A stretch of DNA of 41,360 bases from Oscillospiraceae bacterium (GCA_017436765.1 JAFSCM010000026.1:1-41360); one strand, 5' to 3'; numbered from the stretch's first letter, positions 31,112 through 40,190 are shown. The notes: generated from the sequence alone by a model not told the origin. Made by a program: numbers and translations.

Positions 31112-34100
31112 ATGCCAAAGAGAACAGACATTAAAAAAGTATTGGTAATCGGCTCCGGCCCTATCGTTATCGGCCAGGCTGCTGAATTTGACTACGCAGG
31201 CACTCAGGCATGCCTTGCTTTGAAAGAAGAAGGTTACGAAGTTGTACTTATCAACTCCAACCCTGCAACAATTATGACAGACACAAAGATGGCTGACAAA
31301 GTGTATATGGAACCACTTACACTGGAATATGTTGCAAGAATCATCCGTTACGAAAGACCTGACGCAATCGTTCCGGGTCTCGGCGGTCAGACAGGCCTTA
31401 ACCTCTGCGTACAGCTTGGCGAAAAAGGCATCCTTGACGAATGTCAGGTTGAAGTTCTCGGTACTTCCATCGACTCCATCAAAAAGGCAGAAGACCGTGA
31501 AATGTTCAAAAATATGTGCGAAGAAATCGGCGAGCCTATCATCCCTTCCGATATCGTTACAACAGTTGAAGACGGTATCCGTGCAGCAAGAGAAATCGGC
31601 TACCCTGTTGTTCTCCGCCCTGCATTCACACTTGGCGGCACAGGCGGCGGTTTTGCTGACAACGAAGAAGAATTTGTGACAAAATGCGAATATGCACTTA
31701 CACTTTCCCCTGTACATCAGGTACTGGTTGAAAAATCCGTTAAAGGCTACCAGGAAATCGAATTTGAAGTAATGCGTGACGCAACAGACAAGGCTATCGC
31801 AATCTGCGATATGGAAAACTTTGACCCTGTAGGTATCCACACAGGCGACTCCATCGTTTTTGCTCCTTGCCAGACAATCAGCGACGAACAGCGCGCAATG
31901 CTCAAGGCATCTGCACTTAAAATCCTCAAATATCTCAAAATCGCAGGCGGCTGCAACGTTCAGTTTGCACTCAAGCCTGACACAATGGAATACTACCTTA
32001 TCGAAATCAACCCACGAGTATCCCGTTCCTCTGCTCTTGCTTCCAAAGCAACAGCATATCCTATTGCACGCGTAACAGCAAAAATTGCAGTAGGCCTCAC
32101 ACTGGACGAAATCGACATCAGCGGTATTCCTGCTTCCTGTGAACCTGCAATCGACTATAAAGTTGCAAAGGTTGCACGCTTCCCGTTCGATAAATTCACA
32201 TCCGCTTCCAAAGAGCTTTCCACACAGATGAAGGCAACAGGCGAGGTTATGAGCCTTGGTCAGTCCGTCGAAGAAATTATGCTCAAGGCTGTACGCGGTC
32301 TTGAAATCGGCGTTGACCACTTTGAAATGAAAAAATTCAAAGACTGGGACAAGGAAGCTCTGCTCAAAGAAATTGCAACACCAACAGACGAAAGACTGTT
32401 TGCTCTCTGTGAAGCTATCCGCAAGGGCGCAACAAACCACGAAATCTGGGAACAGACAAAGATTGTTGAACCGTTCATCCAGATTCTCCGTGAAACTGTT
32501 GAATACGAAGCAGTTATCGCTGCAAATGTAAAAGATGCCCAGATTCTCAGAAAAGCAAAGGATATGGGCTTCTCCGACAGCTATATCGGCAAGCTCTGGG
32601 GTATGAACAAGCTGGATGTATTCCGCTTCCGCAAGGAAAACGGCATCCTGCCAATCTACCGCATCGTTGACAACATCGAACATCAGCAGAACTATGTTCC
32701 ATACTTCTACAGCTGCTACCACGGCGAAAACGAAAGCATCATCACAGACAAGAAGAAAATCCTTGTTCTCGGCTCCGGTCCTATCCGTATCGGTCAGGGT
32801 GTAGAATTTGACTACTCCACAGTTCACGCTGTATGGGCAATCAAGGAAGCAGGCTACGAAGCTATCATCATCAACAACAACCCTGAAACAGTTTCCACAG
32901 ACTACACAACAGCAGACAAACTCTACTTTGAACCTCTCACAGTGGAAGATGTTATGAATGTAATCGAAATGGAAAAACCTGATGGCGTTATCGTTTCCCT
33001 TGGCGGTCAGACAGCAATCAACCTTGCAAACGACCTTAAAGCACTTGGTGTAAACATTGTAGGCACAGATGTTGAAGCTATCGAACGCGCAGAAAACCGC
33101 GACAGCTTCGAAAAAATCATGCACACACTCGGTATTCCTGAACCTGAAGGACAGGCTGTTACAAACATTCCTGACGGTATCACAGTTGCAAACCGCATCG
33201 GCTATCCTGTACTTGTTCGTCCTTCCTATGTTCTCGGCGGCCGTGCAATGCAGATTGTAAACAGCGACGAAGACCTTAAAAAATACCTCCAGACAGCTGT
33301 ACTTGTAGACGAAGACCAGCCTGTTCTGGTTGACAAATACATCATCGGTAAAGAACTTGAAACAGACGCAATCTGCGACGGCACAGATGTATTTATCCCG
33401 GGCATTATGGAACATATCGAAGAAACAGGCGTTCACTCCGGTGACTCCATCTCCGTATATCCTGCATACACAATCAGCCAGAAGGTTAAAGATACAATCA
33501 TCGACTACACAGTTCGTCTCGGCCTTGGCATCGGCATCAAAGGCCTGTTCAACATCCAGTTTATCGTTGACGAATTTGACAATGTATATGTAATCGAAGT
33601 TAACCCTCGTTCCTCCAGAACAGTACCGTTCCTGTCCAAATCCACAGGCGTACCTATGGCAAATGTTGCAACAAAGGTAATGCTTGGCCATACACTGAAG
33701 GAACTTGGCTACGGCACAATGCTGCAGAAGGAATCCAAACGCTTCTATGTAAAAGCTCCTACATTCTCCTTTGCAAAAATCAAAGGTCTGGACGCTTATC
33801 TCTCACCTGAAATGAAATCCACAGGGGAAGCAATCGGCTACGACAGACAGCTCAACCGTGCTATCTACAAGGCTCTGCAGGCAAGCGGTATCAAAATCCA
33901 GAACTACGGCACAGTATTTGTAACACTTGCAGATAAGGACAAACAGCGTGCACTTCCGCTGGTAAGACGCTTCTACAACCTTGGTTTCAACATTGAAGCA
34001 ACAGAGGGTACAGCAAAATTCCTTAAATCCCACGGCATCAAGACAAGAATGAAACAGAAAATCAGCGAAGGCGGCAACGATGTTATCGAAAGTCTCACAA

Positions 34101-34288
34101 AAGGCTATGTGACATATGTTCTCAATACACAGGATGTAGGTGCAGACACAGCACACGACGGCTCCATCATCCGCCGCTACGCAACAGAAAACAATGTTGC
34201 TCTGTTCACAAGCCTTTCCACAGTAAACGCTCTGCTGAATGTGCTTGAAGATATGACAATGAAGGTAAGCACAATCGACGAAGATTAA
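31112..34288 (+). CDS. carB: Carbamoyl-phosphate synthase large subunit
   Basis: A 1058-residue synthase that makes carbamoyl phosphate from bicarbonate, ammonia (delivered by the small subunit) and two ATP. The two homologous ATP-grasp halves are clear: half 1 begins KVLVIGSGPIVIGQAAEFDYAG, half 2 begins near residue 550 with the matching KILVLGSGPIRIGQGVEFDYS. Active-site segments RPAFTLGGTGGG and RPSYVLGGRAM are intact. The C-terminal ~120 residues are the methylglyoxal-synthase-like allosteric domain. Length is canonical. The glutaminase subunit gene carA is not adjacent or anywhere in the window. Confidence 0.97.
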   Translation: MPKRTDIKKVLVIGSGPIVIGQAAEFDYAGTQACLALKEEGYEVVLINSNPATIMTDTKMADKVYMEPLTLEYVARIIRYERPDAIVPGLGGQTGLNLCVQLGEKGILDECQVEVLGTSIDSIKKAEDREMFKNMCEEIGEPIIPSDIVTTVEDGIRAAREIGYPVVLRPAFTLGGTGGGFADNEEEFVTKCEYALTLSPVHQVLVEKSVKGYQEIEFEVMRDATDKAIAICDMENFDPVGIHTGDSIVFAPCQTISDEQRAMLKASALKILKYLKIAGGCNVQFALKPDTMEYYLIEINPRVSRSSALASKATAYPIARVTAKIAVGLTLDEIDISGIPASCEPAIDYKVAKVARFPFDKFTSASKELSTQMKATGEVMSLGQSVEEIMLKAVRGLEIGVDHFEMKKFKDWDKEALLKEIATPTDERLFALCEAIRKGATNHEIWEQTKIVEPFIQILRETVEYEAVIAANVKDAQILRKAKDMGFSDSYIGKLWGMNKLDVFRFRKENGILPIYRIVDNIEHQQNYVPYFYSCYHGENESIITDKKKILVLGSGPIRIGQGVEFDYSTVHAVWAIKEAGYEAIIINNNPETVSTDYTTADKLYFEPLTVEDVMNVIEMEKPDGVIVSLGGQTAINLANDLKALGVNIVGTDVEAIERAENRDSFEKIMHTLGIPEPEGQAVTNIPDGITVANRIGYPVLVRPSYVLGGRAMQIVNSDEDLKKYLQTAVLVDEDQPVLVDKYIIGKELETDAICDGTDVFIPGIMEHIEETGVHSGDSISVYPAYTISQKVKDTIIDYTVRLGLGIGIKGLFNIQFIVDEFDNVYVIEVNPRSSRTVPFLSKSTGVPMANVATKVMLGHTLKELGYGTMLQKESKRFYVKAPTFSFAKIKGLDAYLSPEMKSTGEAIGYDRQLNRAIYKALQASGIKIQNYGTVFVTLADKDKQRALPLVRRFYNLGFNIEATEGTAKFLKSHGIKTRMKQKISEGGNDVIESLTKGYVTYVLNTQDVGADTAHDGSIIRRYATENNVALFTSLSTVNALLNVLEDMTMKVSTIDED

Positions 34289-34640
34289 TCTGTGTACTTT
34301 TGTACGCCAAAAGTACCAAAGTCTTCTTATCCTTGCGGATGTCACTTTTGGCAGCAAAAGTGACCAAAACTGCCGCTGTTGCGAGGCAGCGGACCCCCGC
34401 GGAATATGAACAGAATATGTCGCTGTTGTGTGGCGCTTCTGCAGACAAATCCTTCTGCACCGCGCCGCCAGATAACAGCAAACGGGGCGACAATACATTA
34501 TTGATATAAGGAGGGGGCACCCCTCCGTTCCACCACCCCGATTGATATCCGAAGGGAAAACCCTTCGGGCATCCCTGAAAGTATCCGTGGTGCAAAAAAC
34601 AAACAAAAACAAGGGACGGTGAAACCATCGTCCCTTACTG
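34289..34640. repeat. Composite hairpin repeat array in carB-pyrK spacer
   Basis: No gene. Successive hairpins: GTACTTTTG/CAAAAGTAC (34294-34316; same arms as the dispersed repeat of region 2), GTCACTTTTG/CAAAAGTGAC (34341-34364), CCGCTG/CAGCGG (34373-34392), GGAGGGG/CCCCTCC (34510-34526), CCGAAGGG/CCCTTCGG (34549-34568) and AAGGGACGGTG/CATCGTCCCTT (34611-34636). The last has a T-rich tract on the minus strand. The array separates carB from pyrK. Confidence 0.75.
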
Positions 34641-34665
34641 TGAAAAGAAATTGATAAAAAAATAA

Positions 34666-34753
34666 CGATGCGCTGATATACATATAATGCAAATGTGTTA
34701 AACTGACTGCCGTTTGGCAGACAACCTGCTGTGCATCTGACAGCGGCGCATCG
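34666..34753 (+). ncRNA. Candidate structured leader upstream of pyrK
   Basis: Perfect 8-base arms CGATGCGC (34666-34673) and GCGCATCG (34746-34753) enclose two hairpins, CTGCC/GGCAG with GTTT loop (34707-34720) and GCTGT/ACAGC with a 7-base loop (34728-34744), in a three-way-junction layout. A TATAAT (34683-34688) lies inside. It ends about 25 bases before the pyrK ribosome binding site, the usual place for a cis-acting RNA. It matches no riboswitch class I know. Confidence 0.4.
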
Positions 34754-34789
34754 AAGGCAAATAAAAATCTGCGAAAGGAGTGCTTTCCT

Positions 34790-35527
34790 ATGTACAAAAG
34801 AGATATTTATACAATAGGTGAAAACACAAAAATTGCAAAAGATGTTTACTATATGACACTTTTCGGTGACACATCTTTTATCACAGCTCCGGGTCAGTTT
34901 ATCAACATTGAGCTGGAAGGTTTCTATCTCCGCCGCCCAATCTCCATCTGCGACTGGGATAAAGAAAAAATTGACATCATCTACAAGGTTGTCGGCGCAG
35001 GCACAGAAAAAATGGCAGAGATGAAAGCAGGCGAAAAGCTTGATATTCTCACAGGTCTGGGCAACGGATTTACAATCAATAACGAAACAAAAGCTCCTCT
35101 GGTTATCGGCGGCGGTGTAGGCACACCTCCGATGTACAACCTTGCAAAACAGCTTATTGCTGCAGGCCAGAAACCAACAGTTATTCTCGGTTTCACAAGC
35201 AGGGACGATGTGTTCTGGGAAGAAGAATTCAAGGCTCTTGGCTGCGATGTATATGTTACAACAAACGACGGCAGCTACGGCACAAAAGGTTTTGTAACAG
35301 ATGTTATCAAAACTCTCGAAGGTTACGACTACTTCTACACCTGCGGTCCTGAACCAATGCTCAAGGCAATCTCCGCTGCAACAGAATGTTCAGGTCAGCT
35401 TTCTTTTGAAGAAAGAATGGGCTGCGGCTTCGGCGGCTGTATGGGCTGCAGCTGCAAAACACTCACAGGCTACAAACGCATCTGCAAGGAAGGCCCTATT
35501 ATGCTTAAGGAGGAAATTATATGGTAA
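34790..35527 (+). CDS. pyrK: Dihydroorotate dehydrogenase electron transfer subunit PyrK
   Basis: A 245-residue FAD and [2Fe-2S] protein that passes electrons from class 1B PyrD to NAD+. The FAD-binding motif RRPISICD is at 48-55, the NAD-binding region GGGVGTPPM at 107-115 and CGPEPML at 185-191. The cluster cysteines are Cys212, 217, 220 and 232 (CGFGGCMGC then CKEGP). AAAGGAG precedes the ATG within a short stem (GAAAG/CTTTC). The gene overlaps pyrD by seven bases, matching their function as one heterotetramer. Confidence 0.96.
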   Translation: MYKRDIYTIGENTKIAKDVYYMTLFGDTSFITAPGQFINIELEGFYLRRPISICDWDKEKIDIIYKVVGAGTEKMAEMKAGEKLDILTGLGNGFTINNETKAPLVIGGGVGTPPMYNLAKQLIAAGQKPTVILGFTSRDDVFWEEEFKALGCDVYVTTNDGSYGTKGFVTDVIKTLEGYDYFYTCGPEPMLKAISAATECSGQLSFEERMGCGFGGCMGCSCKTLTGYKRICKEGPIMLKEEIIW

Positions 35528-36435
35528 ACACAAAGGTTACACTTTCAGGCTGGACACTTGACAATCCTGTAATTCCTGCTTCCGGCACATTCAACTTCGG
35601 CAAGGAATTTGCTGAATTTTACGATATCAATATCCTGGGCACATTTTCCTTCAAGGGCACAACAAGAGTTGGCCAGTTCGGCAACCCTACACCCCGTATC
35701 GCAGAAACACCAATGGGTATGATTAACTCCGTTGGTCTGCAGAACCCTGGCATAGATGCAGTTATCAACAAGGAACTGCCTGACCTTAAAAAGATTTTCA
35801 ACAAAAAGGTTATCGCAAACATCTCAGGCTATGCAATCGACGACTATGTATACTGCTGCAACCTTATCGACAAGGAAGACCAGGTTGGCATTATCGAAGT
35901 TAACGTTTCCTGCCCTAATGTACACGGCGGCGGTATGGCTTTCGGCACAGACCCTAAAAATGTTTACGAAGTTACAAAGAGAGTTAAAGAGGTTACAACA
36001 AAACCTGTTTACATCAAGCTTTCACCTAATGTAACAGATATCGTTTCCATCGCCAAAGCAGCAGAAGACGCAGGCGCAGACGGCATCAGTATGATAAATA
36101 CTCTGCTGGGTATGAGAATCAACCTCAAAACAGGCAAACCAATCATTGCAAACACAATGGGCGGTTTCTCCGGTCCTGCAATCTTCCCTGTAGCGCTCCG
36201 TATGGTGCATCAGGTTGCAAAGGCTGTCAACATCCCGATTATGGGCCAGGGCGGCGTTTCCAGCGCAGAAGATGTTATCGAAATGATGATGGCAGGCGCA
36301 ACAGCTGTTCAGGTTGGTGCTGCAAACCTTAAAAACCCGTATGCATGTAAAGAAATCATTGAAGCACTTCCTGCAACAATGGAAAAATACGGCATCAAGG
36401 ATATCAACGATATTATCGGTGCATCTTTTAAATAA
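35521..36435 (+). CDS. pyrD: Dihydroorotate dehydrogenase (NAD+), class 1B catalytic subunit
   Basis: A 304-residue FMN TIM-barrel enzyme that oxidises dihydroorotate to orotate. The substrate motif NSVGLQNPG is at 69-77. The catalytic base is Cys131 in NVSCPNVHGGG, the cysteine typical of class 1 enzymes. FMN/phosphate motifs GQGGVSSAEDV and MMMAGATAVQVGAA are at the C-terminus. With PyrK adjacent this is class 1B, suited to anaerobic NAD+-linked metabolism. AAGGAGG precedes the ATG inside the pyrK end. Confidence 0.96.
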   Translation: MVNTKVTLSGWTLDNPVIPASGTFNFGKEFAEFYDINILGTFSFKGTTRVGQFGNPTPRIAETPMGMINSVGLQNPGIDAVINKELPDLKKIFNKKVIANISGYAIDDYVYCCNLIDKEDQVGIIEVNVSCPNVHGGGMAFGTDPKNVYEVTKRVKEVTTKPVYIKLSPNVTDIVSIAKAAEDAGADGISMINTLLGMRINLKTGKPIIANTMGGFSGPAIFPVALRMVHQVAKAVNIPIMGQGGVSSAEDVIEMMMAGATAVQVGAANLKNPYACKEIIEALPATMEKYGIKDINDIIGASFK

Positions 36436-36437
36436 TA

Positions 36438-36545
36438 AAAAGGCTCCCTTGTGTAAAGGGAGCTGTCACCGTAAAGGTGACTGAGGGATTGTAAAATACA
36501 ACCCACCGGTGCATTTTTAAGATATCTCCCTCTGTACAGGGAGGT
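36438..36545 (+). repeat. Double-hairpin repeat (GCTCCCTT family), copy 2, in pyrD-pyrF spacer
   Basis: The segment 36438-36492 is the inverse of the repeat at the end of the DUF559 gene: hairpin GCTCCCTT/AAGGGAGC around GTGTA and hairpin GTCACC/GGTGAC around GTAAA, then TGAGGGATTG. A further hairpin CTCCCT/AGGGAG lies at 36526-36543. No DUF559 gene is present in this copy, so it looks like an empty unit. Confidence 0.75.
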
Positions 36546-36589
36546 TAAAACCGGTTTATAAATATTACATATAAAGGAGAACTCTACCA

Positions 36590-37288
36590 ATGAAAAGAGA
36601 TGTTATCATCGCACTTGACTTCAAAGATGCAGAAACTGCTCTGGCATTCCTGGACAAATTCACAGATGAAAAACCATTTGTAAAAATAGGTATGGAACTT
36701 TTCTATGCAGCAGGCCCATCCATCGTTAAAGAAGTTAAAGCACGCGGTCACAAAGTATTCCTCGACCTTAAACTTCACGACATTCCAAACACTGTTAAAG
36801 GCGGTATGAGAAGCCTTTCCGGTCTTGGTGCAGATATCGTTAATGTACACGCAGCAGGCACAATCGATATGATGAAAGCTGCTCTTGAAGGCGTTATGAG
36901 AGAAGACGGCACACGTCCGCTTGTTATCGCTGTAACACAGCTTACATCCACAAGCGAAGAAAGAATGCAGAAAGAACTTCTTATCAGCGCTTCCATCAAC
37001 GATACAATCGTTCACTACGCTAAAAACGCTAAAGAAGCAGGTCTCGACGGCATCGTTTGCTCCCCGCTGGAAGCTGGCATGGTAAAAGAAGCTGTAGGCA
37101 AAGAATTTATGACAGTTACACCGGGCGTTCGTTTTGCTGACGGCGATGTTGGCGACCAGGTTCGTGTTACAACACCTGCAAAAGCAAAGGAAATCGGCAC
37201 AGACTATATCGTAGTTGGCCGCCCAATCACAAAAGCAGAAGACCCTGTTGCAGCATACAGAAGATGTATGGCAGATTTTGCTGAATAA
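36590..37288 (+). CDS. pyrF: Orotidine 5'-phosphate decarboxylase
   Basis: A 232-residue TIM-barrel enzyme that decarboxylates OMP to UMP, the final step of the pathway. The N-terminal IIALDF contributes the first substrate-binding Asp, and the catalytic array [10 protein letters not shown] gives Asp59, Lys61 and Asp64. The phosphate-binding C-terminal motif YIVVGRPIT is present. Length is standard for the short bacterial type. AAAGGAG precedes the ATG. The 154-base spacer from pyrD holds a dispersed repeat. Confidence 0.96.
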   Translation: MKRDVIIALDFKDAETALAFLDKFTDEKPFVKIGMELFYAAGPSIVKEVKARGHKVFLDLKLHDIPNTVKGGMRSLSGLGADIVNVHAAGTIDMMKAALEGVMREDGTRPLVIAVTQLTSTSEERMQKELLISASINDTIVHYAKNAKEAGLDGIVCSPLEAGMVKEAVGKEFMTVTPGVRFADGDVGDQVRVTTPAKAKEIGTDYIVVGRPITKAEDPVAAYRRCMADFAE

Positions 37289-37360
37289 CAACCCCGCCGA
37301 ATGTGCCCTGCACATCTAAAGCATACGCTTTCCTGCGGCTTGCACCGCAGCGGCGTGAAC
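37289..37360 (+). repeat. Three small perfect hairpins after pyrF
   Basis: Consecutive perfect hairpins: ATGTGC/GCACAT (37301-37315), AAAGC/GCTTT (37318-37331) and CTGCGG/CCGCAG (37333-37350, loop CTTGCA). None is followed by a T-run. Confidence 0.6.
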
Positions 37361-37562
37361 GTTGAAACCGCAGGTTGAATGGTAAGCGACAATCAAACTT
37401 ACCGTGCGGTTATAACAACCTGACTGCACAGCTTGCGCTGTGACGTGCTTGCGCACTTGCGAAAATTAAAATTTTCGCAGTCAGAACATTGAAACCGCAG
37501 GATATACGGGCAAACAGAAGCTATTCTTCCCGTGCGGTTTTAATAACCTTGCTTTGACAAGG
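37361..37562 (+). ncRNA. Tandem structured motif in the pyrE leader
   Basis: Two related units of about 60 bases (37361-37420 and 37489-37548) share TTGAAACCGCAGG at one end and CCGTGCGGTT, two to three A/T, AACC at the other. Each has outer arms AACCGCA/TGCGGTT and a different inner stem (GGTAAG/CTTACC in unit 1, CGGG/CCCG in unit 2), so pairing is kept while sequence changes. Between them, arms CTGACTG/CAGTCAG enclose three hairpins (CACAGC/GCTGTG, GTGC/GCAC and TGCGAAAAT/ATTTTCGCA). A final CCTTG/CAAGG hairpin ends at 37562, 42 bases before pyrE. It is either a cis-regulatory RNA or a repeat family. Confidence 0.5.
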
Positions 37563-37604
37563 CGTAAATATTGAATAACGTGAATTTCAAGGAGATATAC
37601 AATT

Positions 37605-38285
37605 ATGGAACAGTATAAAAAAGAGTTTATCGATTTTATGGTGGAAAGCAAAGTTCTTAAATTCGGTAGTTTTACACTCAAAAGCGGCCGTCAGTCCCCA
37701 TTCTTTATGAATGCAGGCGGATATGTTACAGGCAGCCAGCTTAAAAAACTGGGCGAATACTATGCAAAAGCTATCCACAACACATACGGCGACGATTTTG
37801 ATGTGTTGTTCGGACCTGCTTACAAAGGCATTCCTCTTGCAGTTGTAACAGCTATGGCATACAGCGAACTCTACGGCAAAGAAGTGCGCTACTGCTCCGA
37901 CCGTAAGGAAGAAAAAGACCACGGCGCAGACAAAGGCAGCTTCCTTGGCAGCAAACTTCAGGACGGCGACAGAGTTATCATGATAGAAGACGTTACAACA
38001 AGCGGCAAATCCATGGAAGAAACAGTTCCAAAGGTAAGAGGCGCAGCAGATGTAACAATCGTAGGTCTTATGGTTTCCCTCAACCGTATGGAAGTTGGCA
38101 AAGGCGGCGAAAAGGTTGCTCTTGACGAAGTTAAGGAACTTTACGGCTTTGACACAGCAGCTATCGTTGATATGAACGACGTTGTTGAAGCTCTCTGGAA
38201 CAAAGAAGTTAACGGCGAAGTTGTTATCGACGACACAATCAAAGCAGCAATCGACGCATACTACGAACAGTACGGCGTTAAATAA
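37605..38285 (+). CDS. pyrE: Orotate phosphoribosyltransferase
   Basis: A 226-residue type I phosphoribosyltransferase that joins orotate and PRPP to OMP. Family landmarks: FGSFTLKSGRQSPFF near residue 20, GPAYKGIPLA (70-79) and the PRPP-binding motif MIEDVTTSGKS (126-136). The catalytic loop lysines are in DRKEEKDHG. AAGGAG precedes the ATG. It is the last gene of the pyrimidine cluster and is followed by a strong terminator. Confidence 0.96.
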   Translation: MEQYKKEFIDFMVESKVLKFGSFTLKSGRQSPFFMNAGGYVTGSQLKKLGEYYAKAIHNTYGDDFDVLFGPAYKGIPLAVVTAMAYSELYGKEVRYCSDRKEEKDHGADKGSFLGSKLQDGDRVIMIEDVTTSGKSMEETVPKVRGAADVTIVGLMVSLNRMEVGKGGEKVALDEVKELYGFDTAAIVDMNDVVEALWNKEVNGEVVIDDTIKAAIDAYYEQYGVK

Positions 38286-38308
38286 TCATAGTTGATTAAT
38301 AAACACAA

Positions 38309-38340
38309 AAAAGCCACCGCAGCAGCGGTGGCTTTTGTTG
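38309..38340 (+). terminator. Pyrimidine cluster terminator
   Basis: Perfect 12-base arms AAAAGCCACCGC and GCGGTGGCTTTT around AGCA, followed by TGTTG, 23 bases after the pyrE stop. Confidence 0.9.
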
Positions 38341-38460
38341 TGCGTAATATAATGCGCCTGTAATCATACTGTAACCTATGTAAAAATTGCGGCAGCAGGT
38401 TGCCCGTAATATAGTTATATGGTATTTTAATATCAGATAATAATACGGATGAGGCACAGA

Positions 38461-39123
38461 ATGAAAAAGATTGTATCAATATTGCTGACCCTGCTGCTTG
38501 TTGTGGGTTTTGCAGGTATACGCATACATAATATCAACAGCAGAATTGAACAGAGAAATAATCAGCAGAACAGAACCGATTATGCGGCAGAGATAACTGG
38601 TGAAAAGACCGATTATTTTTATCGCATAAAATCATCACAGTTCAATTCGGCATACAGTGATATGCTTGAAAAAGGGTGGAAGTATTTTTATATTCCCTCC
38701 CAAACTGCGGATAACGGGCAGTCGGAGGTTATGTTTGTATCCGACAATATCCTGCAGCTGGACTATTACGGCGGGTTTATGAACGCAGACAGGGTAGAGC
38801 TTTTTCAGTCTCACACTGACACTATGATAACACCGCAGTTCGACCTTGCCTATTGTCAGAAAAACGAAGAATATGTTGTGAGGGAAATGTCAAATGGTGA
38901 TACTGCAGAGTTTATTGAAATGTACGGAAGAAAGTTTTCTGTGCAGTATCTTGATTTTTACTCCACCGAAAAATCATTTGGAGAAAAACAGCCGCTGAAA
39001 ACCGTTTACTGCCTGTGGTGGAAAGAGGACGGCATAAGCTTCTTTGCAGCCAGCGAATATCCTGTGGAAGAACTGAAAGCATTTTTTGAAAGTTTTATGA
39101 AAATTGAAGTAAAAGAATATTGA
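38461..39123 (+). CDS. Hypothetical exported or membrane-anchored protein
   Basis: A 220-residue protein with a short basic N-terminus and a hydrophobic segment (about residues 5-20), either an uncleaved anchor or a signal peptide without a lipobox. The remainder is soluble and rich in Tyr, Phe and Trp, predicted alpha/beta, with no recognised motif. ATG 38461 is preferred; an in-frame ATG 12 bases upstream is possible, and the GAGG that serves 38461 lies just after it. It is monocistronic between two terminators. Function unknown. Confidence 0.65.
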   Translation: MKKIVSILLTLLLVVGFAGIRIHNINSRIEQRNNQQNRTDYAAEITGEKTDYFYRIKSSQFNSAYSDMLEKGWKYFYIPSQTADNGQSEVMFVSDNILQLDYYGGFMNADRVELFQSHTDTMITPQFDLAYCQKNEEYVVREMSNGDTAEFIEMYGRKFSVQYLDFYSTEKSFGEKQPLKTVYCLWWKEDGISFFAASEYPVEELKAFFESFMKIEVKEY

Positions 39124-39143
39124 AAAATATACGATATAAATAT

Positions 39144-39180
39144 AAAACCGTGAGAGGTGATAATAAACTCTCACGGTTTT
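39144..39180. terminator. Bidirectional terminator
   Basis: Perfect 13-base arms AAAACCGTGAGAG and CTCTCACGGTTTT between the convergent hypothetical gene and the EamA transporter gene. Confidence 0.9.
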
Positions 39181-39196
39181 GTTTGTTCTGAAAAAA

Positions 39197-40039
39197 TTAC
39201 ATATTCAGCATTGCCAGTGCAATCATAATCATACCCAGTGCTGTGCCCTGACGCTTTGTCAGCTTTTCTTTAAACAGCAGCAGACCTGCAAGGGTAACCA
39301 CCACAATGCAGCCTACGCTGAAGGTAGGGAACACCACAACGGCAGGCAGGGTTTTCAGCGCGATAAGCACAAACTTGCTGGAGTAGTAGTTGGGTATGCC
39401 GATAATAAGGCCGAAGAAGATTTCCCACAGGCCGATTTTCTGTTTCTTGAAGGCAGTAACCCCAAGGCAGAGTATGCAGGCGGTAAGGAATATGTAGAAC
39501 AGAAAGGCTTCGGTAAGGTCAGCGCTGCCCCATTCCTCGTGGAACTTGCTCATAACATCGCCGACGCCTGCAAGGATAAGCAGGGCAACAAGCAGGCCTA
39601 TTTTCAGCTGTCTTGCACCTTCGCCCTTTTTGCCGCTGTTGATAAGGATAATTGCGGCTATGGCAAGGCAGAAGCCGATAATCTGCAGAATATCCGGCCT
39701 TTCACGGAATATGATAACAGAGGATATTGTAGGCACCAGCAGGCCAAGCTTCATAAAGGTTGCAGGCAGCACAACGCCGTTGGTTTTTATGTTGTACTGC
39801 AGCAGCAGAAAGCTGCCAAGGTAGGCAAAGCCGCCGATAATGCCAAGTATAAGGGCAATATCAAGGCCGGGATGAGGGCTGAACACCCTGAATGTGCCTG
39901 CGTCCAGGAAAGCGACAAGGGTGCAGCACACATAGTTCATCGCAAGGGTTGCAGTGTCGCCCTTTACATATTTTTCGCTTATGCGCAGCAGAATGGAAAG
40001 CATACTGCTGAAAAGAATACCGATTATAAGATATAACAT
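39197..40039 (-). CDS. EamA-family (DMT superfamily) transporter
   Basis: A 280-residue integral membrane protein with about ten hydrophobic helices arranged as two five-helix EamA repeats. The end of each repeat shows the typical short Glu-Arg/Lys turn (VIIFRERPDILQIIG and LLFKEKLTKRQGTALG). Members export or import small metabolites across the cytoplasmic membrane; the substrate cannot be told from sequence. The ribosome binding site is weak (AGAGAG). It stands alone on the minus strand. Confidence 0.85.
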   Translation of the reverse strand: MLYLIIGILFSSMLSILLRISEKYVKGDTATLAMNYVCCTLVAFLDAGTFRVFSPHPGLDIALILGIIGGFAYLGSFLLLQYNIKTNGVVLPATFMKLGLLVPTISSVIIFRERPDILQIIGFCLAIAAIILINSGKKGEGARQLKIGLLVALLILAGVGDVMSKFHEEWGSADLTEAFLFYIFLTACILCLGVTAFKKQKIGLWEIFFGLIIGIPNYYSSKFVLIALKTLPAVVVFPTFSVGCIVVVTLAGLLLFKEKLTKRQGTALGMIMIALAMLNM

Positions 40040-40138
40040 AATACTTCTCTCTGTGGAACAGCACCCGTGCCGTTACCTTTTGTGTTTTTACAAAGGCAGA
40101 TGCGGGCAGTCCTGTTTATAATATATACATTTAATAAT

Positions 40139-40171
40139 AAAGGAGATAATCTTTTGGGGATTATCTCCTTT
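40139..40171 (-). terminator. ychF terminator hairpin
   Basis: Perfect 13-base arms AAAGGAGATAATC and GATTATCTCCTTT just after the ychF stop; the following tract on the minus strand is TTATTATT. Confidence 0.7.
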
Positions 40172-40190
40172 ATAGATTTTTACTCAGCAA

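Noticed and set aside
31055..33691. Very long open frame (878 codons) antisense to carB, rich in Cys, Phe and Val
   Set aside because: It is a codon-bias shadow of carB, a certain gene; the antisense product has improbable composition and no ribosome binding site.
37361..37548. Tandem pyrE leader units considered as integron attC sites
   Set aside because: The ends do not give the paired core-site consensus, there is no integrase, and there are no cassette-like genes between them.
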